Shown: positions 52,869-61,961 of the stretch, in pieces
Layout: each line of letters begins with the position of its first letter
Numbering within the stretch: position 1 is the stretch's first letter
Source: Phymatolithon calcareum
Lineage: Eukaryota > Rhodophyta > Florideophyceae > Hapalidiales
DNA: 64,000 nt
Assembly (NCBI GenBank): GCA_977006965.1
Contig: OZ345369.1
Span: 744,001-808,000 of the forward strand
Direction: 5' to 3'
Position numbers and translations under genes: made by a program
The notes under the pieces: generated by a model
What the model saw: the letters and a program-made list of their open reading frames with translations, nothing else
What the model was told of the DNA's origin: nothing
Databases searched by the model: none

Positions 52869-54069
52869 GACATGAGCAGGCCTTGGGAGCAATATACTGC
52901 AATAGCAATATACTGCAATATACTGGTATTTCAATATTATTCCTTGACAAAGCATTGGAAGAAATAATTGCTATTGTAATTATTTAAATTATTGTTCCAA
53001 TAATTTATTCCTGAGTCTCGCATATTTATTGTATTTATTGAGATCGTCGTGGTTGCGACAATTATTGTATCGGACTCCTCATTTTTTCGATCCGGTTATT
53101 CTATCGCGACAGAAAGTAGCAAGAAGGATCCAATAATTCGGGGAATAACCAGTTATTTATACCTCACTGAACTTGAATACAATAATTTATTGCTTCTGCG
53201 TTCAACAATAAATTATTTATTCTCGACACTTTTCGAGAAAAGAATAAAAATAAATAAATAATTCCAATGCTTTGTTCCTTGATATCTGTTTCTATTGGAA
53301 TACGTATTGGTAAGCGGCAGAGTTGTAGATCTATTGATTGCTCAGCGTGATACGTAAAATTTCGTCCCAAACAGGCTATTAACGTGGAGGATAGTGTCAT
53401 GTTTCTACGCTATCGTTCTGCTCAAGTCAGACAGTCTTTTCCTGCCCCGCGGAAGTTATTGCAAAAATTCCGTACCTACAGTATCGTTCGAGAAAGGCAC
53501 CGGGTGGAGGAACCCGTACTCGCACCTGTTATCGTGCGTTGCAGGTGGAGATGAGAACAAATTGTTCGAGATGTATCGCACGTGCATGAAAGACGAAACG
53601 AACCGGGATAGTACTCGCCATATTTCGTCGTACTTCGAGTCAACACTATTTACTACTGCTCGCGAAAAGGCTATGTACCAGTACATTGATGTCATCATCT
53701 CTCTTTCTCTACCAATATCTTACGTTGAGAACCCGCGCTCTCGTGACTTCAGTAAGGTGGATGAGAAGATTTCTATCAAAGCATTTCGGGATACGGTTAA
53801 GTTGGTGGAACTGGTCGAAATTGGCGTGAGGAATGACCTCAAAAACACTCGTGGTGCTGTGATGCATGATGCTTGGACCAAAAATGGGTCGCATTACCTC
53901 GGCATTTTCGCTGTCGTTTCAAATGAATCCAATAGCAATAGGGGTATTGGTAGATTCAAGCATATTGCCGTAGGTACTGGCGGAAGGGAGCTATTGGCAA
54001 TACCTATTGCTCATCAGCTTCATGTCCCAATAAAACTACAATATATTGCTCCCAAGGCCTGGACATGAG
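52869..54069. mobile_element. hAT-type element with 8-bp target duplication
   Basis: The element proper is 52877-54061 (1185 bases). Both ends read CAGGCCTTGGGAGCAATATA inward, with further partial matching. GACATGAG flanks it exactly at 52869-52876 and 54062-54069, an 8-bp duplication typical of hAT transposons. GCAATA/TATTGC subterminal motifs are frequent, and 52920-53280 is very AT-rich. Inside it keeps only part of a transposase (53394-54068), so it is a deletion derivative that would need help in trans. Confidence 0.93.
53394..54068 (+). pseudogene. hAT-like transposase fragment
   Basis: A frame of about 224 codons has no ATG at its start (it opens with GTG after a stop). GTGWRNPYSHLLSCVAGG (about 36-53) looks like the end of a BED-type zinc finger. 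A middle part has ISLSLPISYVENPRSRDFS (about 105-123), and MHDAWTKNGSHYLGIFAVVS (about 157-176) is the first conserved catalytic block of hAT transposases, with its Asp. The frame then runs through AT-rich terminal sequence into the right inverted repeat, so the large C-terminal catalytic and dimerisation parts are deleted. It is not functional. Confidence 0.7.
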
Positions 54070-54494
54070 TTCTGATGCTATTGAAAGGATGGCCCACGAA
54101 GATCCCGCCGCACTATACGCCGATAAACTCTGTCACCTCAATCCTTCATCAACATCAAGATTTTGTCGGCGTCTCATGGGAACTCCAGCAGGCAGAAGAC
54201 ATCAGTGCTCAGGTCGCTTTCGGCGCGTTATCGCTGGCCGCAATTTGGCGCAAGTATGCCCCAGATCGAGCCAAATTTCATCTGTCGTGTTCCCTGCCTC
54301 GCGGTACGGCTCCCAATTAATGTTCCTTGAATCGGAATCTTGTGCGCGTGCAAGATCTATAAATCCACTTTGTCTTCGGCATAAGTCATGCATCCGTGAT
54401 TGTGACCCAAATGCTGAACTCCATTTGGTGGCAGTTGTTTGATGTCACCAGCTTTCCTCCCTGAGCACGCCTGTACTGTGCCGTGACGGATCAC

Positions 54495-54645
54495 TGGAGC
54501 AGGGCTCAAGAAATATTATTGCTATGGTTTGTAGCTTCAAGCGCAATATGCAATAAGTATTGCTCATGACCTCAGCCTGCAATATGGATTGCAATAAACG
54601 ACAGCTCTTCAATACAGACTGCAATACATGAAGTTCAGCAATCAA
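54495..54645. repeat. GCAATA-rich MITE fragment
   Basis: CAGGGCTCAAGAAATATTAT near 54499 looks like a hAT-type end. TGCAATATGGATTGCAATA further on matches the interior of the repeats at 15227 and 63105. No partner end was found. Confidence 0.45.
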
Positions 54646-54784
54646 TCGAGCAATTATTCATTCAAACACAAGGAGGTACGAGTGGTTAGTGGGGAGAACG
54701 GCAAATAGAGCAAGAATTTTTAACTTCCCGCTTGTGTTGATCATGGCCATACAAATGTACTGTACAGTGTCACCGCCGAAAGTG

Positions 54785-54808
54785 CCAGTGATCCCCGGAG
54801 GGTACTGG
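54785..54808 (-). other. Hairpin 3' of the Fanzor gene
   Basis: CCAGT and ACTGG flank a smaller CCC/GGG stem, about 35 bases past the Fanzor stop codon. TnpB and Fanzor guide RNAs come from the 3' end of the gene and its flank, so this is where one would be expected. One short hairpin is weak evidence. Confidence 0.2.
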
Positions 54809-54843
54809 TGCCCTCGACGATGTAATGATCAGAAAAGTATATA

Positions 54844-57451
54844 CTACAGAAGTAAAATATACGACGGAATGGAACCGGTTCTTGTCAGATGCGGAGGACT
54901 TGGGAATCCCAGCAGCTCCTTAAGTCCACAAGTGCCAATATTGGCAGCAGCATGTGCGTCGCGGTCGATCTTCTGCACAGTACAAGCGCCGTCCAAGTCT
55001 GTCCGGTTGTTTAAGCAACGGAACACTCTTGAACGTTTGTCTTGTTTCAGCCGAAAGCCGCACGAATGGCAGCACATAGATGTTCTGAACTCGTCGGTGA
55101 GAACGACAGGAACCATCAGGGCCAGCGATCGCAAGAGGCGCTTTTGAGGACATGGACCCCGCCGCCCGTGGCCAACCATGACGGCGCCGAAAAACACAAC
55201 TCTCCGTTGTGCCCAAAGTTCCGTCTTCCTCATCCGTTTCATCTTTCCGCGCTCCCTCCTTAGCAACTCAAGCTCTTCTCCAAACGCGATTCTTGTTGCC
55301 ATACTGTGCACATTTCTCTGCCGCGCACGAAAACGTGCAAACCTTCGTCGCTGCCTGTCTTCCGACATGAGCTCTGTGATCAACTTGTCCAGGTTCTCGT
55401 ACGTCGTGGTTGCAAATGCCCTCGCTTCACCTGGAACACGAAGAGTCACCTTGCTCAGTTGGCATAGCGCCTCCTTGTAATTTCCAACAACGCGGCTCTT
55501 CTCCACCCTTTCAGTGTGCCGTGCCAACGACTCGAAGCGATACTCCTTCGATGAAACGTAATTACCGAAGTAGTCGGTGGCAGCAAACAATCTGCTGTTC
55601 TGGAAACGGTTCCTTGTCGGGTCTACCTTGACGCGCGCAGTTGTCGCGATGTTCACTTGGCCTGGGTCCACGCCAATGACATGGAACGGTTCGCTCAAAT
55701 CGTCACGGACTGGCTCAGAGTTCCGGAAAAGCCCTCGGCGGTGCTCGGTGAGGGAAAAGGTATCCTGTATACCCTTCCACCTCTCCTGTACGATCTCAGA
55801 GACGCCTGGAGGAAGGAGTGTTGGACATGCAGCTTCCATTTGCTCACAGTCAGAGTCGCTCTCGGTTTCTGAATCGCTAGGCGTCTCCACGATGGTGGCC
55901 AGAGTTAGCTTGACTTGAAGTCCATCCGTTATGATAGAGTTCACAAGCCACGGCACAGGGACCGCCAGATTCTCCTTGTTGACTTTGTAGTTGCATTCCT
56001 TGGCAACCCATGGTGAGCAGGCGCACACACCTACGAATTTCTCGAACCGCCGTTTCTTCTTGAGGAGTTTACGACGCTTGCGGTTTCTCTTCCGGTCCCG
56101 CCGAGCGACTCGCGGGCCCTTGGCGCTTATACGGAAGCGTTTCGATACGCGTTTTTTGTTGTGAAAGTCGAACACGCTTGTCCACCACGCCGGCGAGTAA
56201 AATATAGCAAAGCATGGGTTCCGAGAAATTTCCTCGCTAATGTACGAATGCCAAAATTGTCATACTGGACAAACGCACGCTGGATGGAAAACACAGGTAG
56301 TAGACAGAACCGCTTCGGAACCGAGTCCATCCCTGGAGATTTAAGAAAATCCCAGAGGGTTTTCTTTCCTTAGATACATCCTTCAGTAGCGCGAGAGCAT
56401 GCTTCTCCGTCAACGGCTCGTCTGAGTCGAGCCAGCATGGCAAGGGGACTCGCAAGAACAAGTCGCGCTGGCGATGAAAGGTTTCCTTCCTGTACTTACC
56501 ATTGATCTTTGCCGCAACTATTTGGGGCTGGAACATATCAATGGTTCGCCATGTCTCCTCCTTGCGGTCCAATAATTCCTTATCTTTCTTCCGACAGTAA
56601 GATAACACTTGGAGAAGAGCTTCCGGCGACGGCTTTCCTGGAGAGTCGCGAAGGGGCTGATAGACTTGTCGATACTCGTCCACTAGGGACTCAAGAGCCG
56701 GTTGCCAAGCGTGCAGGTGATTTTCTCCACAGCATGAGGAAATAACAGAGCTTGCCTGTGCTCTTGTTGTGGAATAGCATGCCTTGATGACGACAGATGC
56801 GGTCTTCTTCTCGTTCTGCGGGCCGTCATCGCCGGCGGAGGGTAAGACAACTTGACCCACTGCACAAATAAAATGCTGGACGGTTCTTTGCTCAAAATTG
56901 TCTGTAACGTGCCTCTTCAGAATCTTAATGAAGCTCCGACATATCGTGTCTCGTCCCCTTGCTGGAAAAGACCTGAGCAAGGTCAACGTTTCTTGGAACA
57001 GATTGGCGTTATTTTCGTCAATGTAGTTCCGAAGAGACATTCGAATTTGCACGGCAGTGGCGTTCGACGGATCTTCTAAACTTCTCGGTTTGTTCTTGTT
57101 GGCCTTTCGAAGCTGCTTACCGGAAAGCAGCGTGAACAGGTTGTTCACAAACGATTCTTGGAAAATTAAGCTTCTGGCTGCGGCGTTGTCGTATGCATCC
57201 GCAAGGACGTTCAAGTATACTGACACAAGATGCCTTAGAACGCCTAGGGCTTTAGAGTCTTGGTTCATCTTGGTCACCAATGCGGCTTTCTTCGTGGGGC
57301 TTATCCCGTCTCGAACCGAAGCGTTCACAGAGGTCTTAATCGTACGGACCCGAATACGGGAGCTTGTGAAGGAGCTTATGTTTGCAAAGTCGTTCAGATC
57401 CTTCTTCATAAGCCTGCCGACGCCGTCTCCGTCTGCATCTTCTTCCGCCAT
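54844..57451 (-). pseudogene. Fanzor1 RNA-guided nuclease homologue, frame-shifted
   Basis: Fanzors are eukaryotic relatives of transposon TnpB that cut DNA using an RNA from their own 3' end. The reading starts at the ATG 57449-57451 (MAEEDADG). It runs about 370 codons to about 56340, then continues in a second frame (DSVPKRFCLLPVFS) to about 56222. A third frame of roughly 460 codons (YSPAWWTSVFDFH onward) reaches the stop at 54844. Both shifts fit single-base losses in the same direction, the first in a TTAAAT run. In the last frame, numbered from 56175, RuvC-I is VIGVDPG (D170). E362 in TDEFRTS is the alternative Glu used by Fanzor1. CHSC (369-372) with C387 and C398 forms the zinc ribbon, and RuvC-III is IDRDAHAAANI (D406). 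An Arg/Lys-rich helix (10-47) would contact RNA. Key residues survive, so loss looks recent, unless the shifts are sequencing errors. Confidence 0.88.
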
Positions 57452-58804
57452 GATGGAGAGCACAAATACATTGGCAGTGGCGTGGTGTAACTGAGTAGAG
57501 AAGCTTCACCACGGTTTCCATTAGTACCATCTGCGTTCAAGATGAAGGGATGACTCGGCGGTTCTATTTTCGAAACGAAAGGGCCCGACGCGCATCCGCC
57601 GTGGCTAAAATCAGCGATAAGCGCATCGCATGTGGCACAACGACATAATGCACCGCCATGGTATTGGGGGACATGTGTGACGAAGCGAAACTCGCGCGAC
57701 GAGCGGTGAAACGAAAAGGACCGGTCTGCTGTCCACTAGTTGAGCGGCTGAGAAGAGTGCAGTACATTGAGGATCGGATCCGCACAGGGAGCAGCCAGAG
57801 ATTGATCAACAAAGCTGGCCACAAAGAGAGCAACGGAAATCCACCGACGACGGCTTTTTGGGAACAATGGAAGGGCTGGCCTGGGTTTCACGAAGCTCGT
57901 GAAACGCAATCTGTTTAACTTCTTACATGTATTCATGACTCAGCTTGAGCCTCGAAGAAGAATAAAATGCTGAGCCCAAAAGCAATTTTGAAACTTTGCG
58001 CTTCCTGGCCTGGAATATCTGCTTGACACTGCAAGTCATAGACTGACAGGCGCAATACTCTTGTGTTACAGAACCTTCGGTATTGCCCCTGTAGGATTCC
58101 TTGCTCGTTAATGGGCACCCGGCGGAGCTCGAGCTTCCTCGCGATATCGAGATCATTAGTTACATGGGCCGTCAGGAGAGTATCATGACGTCGAGCAAAA
58201 CCCCTTGGGAATTTCATGGACTCTTCGGCCGGAGAGACAACAGTCCTGTTTATCGACTATCTCTTGTCATACCAAACGTGTCACGAAACTGCACAAGAGG
58301 CCCAGACCTAGATATTTCTAGCTCAAGTTTCAGGGCTCTCGTGAGTGGTCAACAACTCTCTTTGCCGTCCAAATCTTCATCTGATCCATCTTGTTCGACT
58401 ATTTTTATCGATGCCTCTGCACACAAGCTACTCAAAGACGGCATTGAATAATATAAGAACCTCGGCGTTGAAATACCAGGCTATAATTTGATAATAACGG
58501 CAGCTAATTGAAGAAAATTAGTCAGACCAAGAGCCCATGCCGTTAAATCGTTAGTCGTAATACAAAACTTGCGATTCAGCCGTTTGAGTCTATTTTTGAA
58601 AAAGGAGCTCCCGTTCAAAAGGTACGACCTATAATATATACCTGTTGGAGCAGATACTGCCTTTCTGCTGTAGCTTCTCTTCAGAACGTTCATCTTGCAC
58701 CAAACAGTGAGCCAGTGGTGTTCACGGATCGAAAACAGGCCGGATTCCAGAGAAAAGTACTGCAGATAGCTGTAGTTTATTGTTTTAAAGACGATGGGGC
58801 TTTT

Positions 58805-58950
58805 AATCGTGTTTCGAGAGACAGACGGAGAAAGAGTACTTTCCTAGTTATGCAGCAGTAAATACCGCCCTTCCATATTCTCATTCAGCGCAATAAATCT
58901 CTGCATAATGAGTCTCATTGGGGACAGCAGATTTACATGCATGTTGGAGA
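58805..58950 (+). repeat. Diverged repeat, copy 1
   Basis: This aligns by eye with 59460-59612 in the same orientation, about 650 bases apart. Shared blocks are TTCGAGAGACAGAC(G/A)GAGAA at the start, (A/G)TA(A/T)C(C/G)CCC in the middle, TTCAGCGC, and a TACATG end. No function is visible. Confidence 0.5.
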
Positions 58951-59459
58951 GAAGCCTTAGTATGCGATAACCTTACATGGCGCTCGTGCACACTTTAAGT
59001 ATTACTGTTTTACAAATTCTACAGAGCTGCTTTATATATGCCGGTAAGTCAGAAAAAGTCGTCTGATGAGGAAACGCGCAAACCAGAATCAGCGAGAGAC
59101 GAAATATCTTTCAGTTGTGTTAGTTTCGCGCGTAATTCGTGGAACTGTGTTCGATTTCGGCAAAGCGTACGTGATGGCTGGCGCTGATGAAGTAGAGTGC
59201 CTTGCTATGGGAATAATCTAATTAAAGACATGAGGCATCGCGGAGTTTCGCATCGGTTTGGATGAAGAAGAAGATTGAAGAAGAGCCGCGTTCAGTTTTG
59301 TCTCCTCTGTGTACATAAAAGAAGAACTTGCACAGTAAAAGCAATTGGCTATGACATTGATGTATAAAGTGGAAACAGTTCCCATAGCGTGTAATGAGAG
59401 AGATGCAACTTTACATGAGAAATTTGTTGTGCCCTTGATGTATATGGTTGAATAATACG

Positions 59460-59612
59460 TTAGCTTCGAGTCGAGAGACAGACAGAGAAGAGGAACGCTT
59501 TACCACATTGAATCCACGAGTATCGCCCTGCTGTAAGGACAGAGGATAATTCAGCGCTATAGAGCACGCACTGTTATTGCGTAACATTCAAAAGCAATCG
59601 AGTACATGTTAG
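59460..59612 (+). repeat. Diverged repeat, copy 2
   Basis: This is the partner of 58805-58950, with similar spacing of the shared blocks. The copies are old and noncoding. Confidence 0.5.
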
Positions 59613-60334
59613 GGGCTCTGATAGAATACCAGACATAAGAGTAGAGCCACCCTATTGTGGGTGGCACCTGAGGACACCTTGCCCTTATATTCGTATGACT
59701 GCGGGGCTTTTAAAAATACAACTTGTCAAAAAACTGTTCTTGTGGAGACATGTAATAATGCACTTTGCAATTCGCCAATTAAAAATAGTTTTCCGCACTG
59801 AAGACGGTAACAGGGTCCTAGTGCGCTGAATGTTCTTTCAATGCCGCCAGGACTAAAGTCGAGCTTAATTGATCAGGCTTTTCCCTCCCTTTTACGGGAG
59901 AGGGTTTTTGCAGCTAGGGCTACGACGTTAACCCGGGTTACAAGTATTTGAATATATGATCGAAGCTACAACGTAGCTGCTGAAACGCATCTCCCTTGCA
60001 GTCTCATGAGTGTTACTGAGGGCGTTTAATAAATTCCAAATTCAAAAAAAATATGTAATGAACATCGTGCCCCCTATCATAGTTCACGAAGATTCCGAAC
60101 TCGATGAAGCTCTCACAGTTATCTTAAACTTGATGCCCAAGCAACGACTTTCCGATATTCAAAAAGAGATGCTGGAAATGGCAGTTGATACCGTCCAAAG
60201 AAAATGTCCGAAATCAAAATGAAAACGTAAGCGAAGGATTGTAGCGCAACGAAAAGTCTCTCAGGTGCAATGATAATTGACTAAGGGGCTTCAATAAAAC
60301 AGAAATCCATCCATCCCTATCGTAGTTCTCAGAG

Positions 60335-60478
60335 GGGGATTCAGGAGAACTAATGATTTGCCCTAGTCCTAAGTCCAGCCGGTTTGGATCTCTATCCAGC
60401 CACTTTTAACCCGGCTGGTTTCAGGACTAAGAACAACACGGCTTCAGAGCCACAAAGAACAAATTCTCCTGGATCCCC
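60335..60478. repeat. Foldback element beside the duplication edge
   Basis: The ends GGGGATTCAGGAGAA and TTCTCCTGGATCCCC are inverted copies (14 of 15). An inner pair AGTCCAGCCGG and CCGGCTGG extends the hairpin. It ends 13 bases before the start of the duplicated valyl-tRNA synthetase segment. No target duplication was found. Confidence 0.7.
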
Positions 60479-60491
60479 TTCGGACAGATTG

Positions 60492-61961
60492 CTAGTTTTC
60501 AGCCAAGCTGGAAGAGCTTTGGCTTGAAAAAGAACGAATGGAACTGCACATGGAGCAGGGACGTTGTGCAGTGCTTCCAGCGTGACAAGAATTGAACCAA
60601 CAGCCGTCTGCAGTGTGTCGATCACTGCGAAATTCTACATTACCGTTTCGGGGCTGCTACAAACCGTGGAATCGACAATCCCCATGAATCGGCATCTCCC
60701 GTGGGTTAGTACGCTTTTTGCTTAGTGATATCGCCATCCGTGCTATCCGTGTGAAGGACTTACACTTTAGCCAATTAATGGCGAAAGTGTGTGTTAGACG
60801 ATAACATCACGCTATCTCTTCCTCGCCGGTATAATGTCCACTGGGAAGTTGCAAATAACGGGGCTTGTGACTCTGTTAAAACCTCTGTTTTACCAAAATA
60901 GCTCAGTGCACAAAATTTCATCACGCAGGCGTCTTGTTCATCAAAAGTCTAAACCGATCAGCCAGCTTGGAAATTTTCTCTACCTCTGTTAATCGCTTTT
61001 CCAAAGTGCTCGCATTTTGAGCTTTCACATGCTCTGGCACACGGTCATAGCCTTGTGCGTTCATTTTGTTCTTCAGTTTTTCGATTGCAATCTTCTTCTC
61101 CGCAGCCGACGCATCGAGCTTGCCCACCTCCACTTTCAAGTCAATAACGCCTGAAAGAACAACATGCACCTCATACATATCATCAACCATCTTGGCAACG
61201 GTATCTGTCGGGGCTTCATCTTTTCCAGCGATGAGGATTGTGACAGACTTCGCAGGAGTGAGTGTTTTCACATGCTCAGGAACAATCCTGTCTGCCGCGT
61301 CTTGGTTTGCTGCCATGATGAACACTGCCGGCTTGACCGATGGCTTCAGATCGAACTCAGCCTTCACGAAGCGGAGAGCCTGGACAGTGCGCATGACGCA
61401 CGCCACAATTTCCTCTGCCTCTGCGAAATTTCGCGATGCGCAGAATGTCGGGAATGGAGATATCATGATCGATTCGGCAATATTCTTGCCTGGCAAACGC
61501 TGGAAAAGCTCCTCTGTGACATATGGCATAAGCGGGTGAAGGATACGCAACCCAGCGTTCAGACACTCATAAAGCACCATTTGGGATGCCTGCTTCGCTT
61601 CGGCATCTTCCCCGCGCATAATGGGTTTCAGACCCTCCAAATAAATAGGACAAAGTTCGTTCATCCAAAACTTGTATGCAATCTGCACCGCATCCCCAAT
61701 TTTGTGACAGTCGAACGCGTCATTCACGCCTTTGAGAGCCTGGTTCAGACGTGACAAGATCCAAAGATCTAATGGAGAACCACGGCCAATAGCCTTAGCA
61801 AGCCCATCCGCAGAAAACCGAAAATCAGAACCAAGATGGGAAATGGCAAATCGAGTAGCATTCCAAAGTTTGTTTCCGAAGTTACTATAGCCGATGACAC
61901 GCTGGACATCCAAATTGATATCTCCCCCTTGCGACATGTACGCAAGTAACCCAATACGGAG
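60492..61961 (-). repeat. Segmental duplication, second copy
   Basis: These 1470 bases copy 29411-30871. Orientation relative to the window is unchanged. The upper edge (61961/61962) cuts the coding sequence mid-gene, where unrelated sequence begins (ATGTTAAGATCC). Confidence 0.95.
60921..61961 (-). pseudogene. Truncated valyl-tRNA synthetase copy
   Basis: The copy corresponds to about residue 742 to the end (1087) of the gene at 29831-33094, with the frame still open. The HIGH and KMSKS sites and the editing domain are absent, so it cannot charge tRNA. Roughly ten residues differ from the intact gene, for example GYRNFG to GYSNFG and IAPELVKAL to IVPEHVKTL. Most of the base changes I noticed alter the protein, as expected without selection. 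The first in-frame ATG would give 338 residues (60921-61934). It holds the anticodon-binding part, but I see no promoter for it. Confidence 0.93.

Larger units (their letters stand above)
57452..60334. other. Intergenic, 2.9 kb
   Basis: No recognised gene. A 116-codon plus frame (58101-58451) and a short one at 60010-60222 (MNIVPPIIVHEDSELDEALT after the likelier ATG at 60058) have plausible composition but no motif. A diverged repeat pair lies at 58805-58950 and 59460-59612. A small hairpin GCCACCC..GGGTGGC lies near 59648. Confidence 0.4.

Noticed and set aside
56160-56345. Reading the two Fanzor frame changes as small introns
   Set aside because: No GT..AG pair of usable length restores the frame at either place; each is explained by one lost base.
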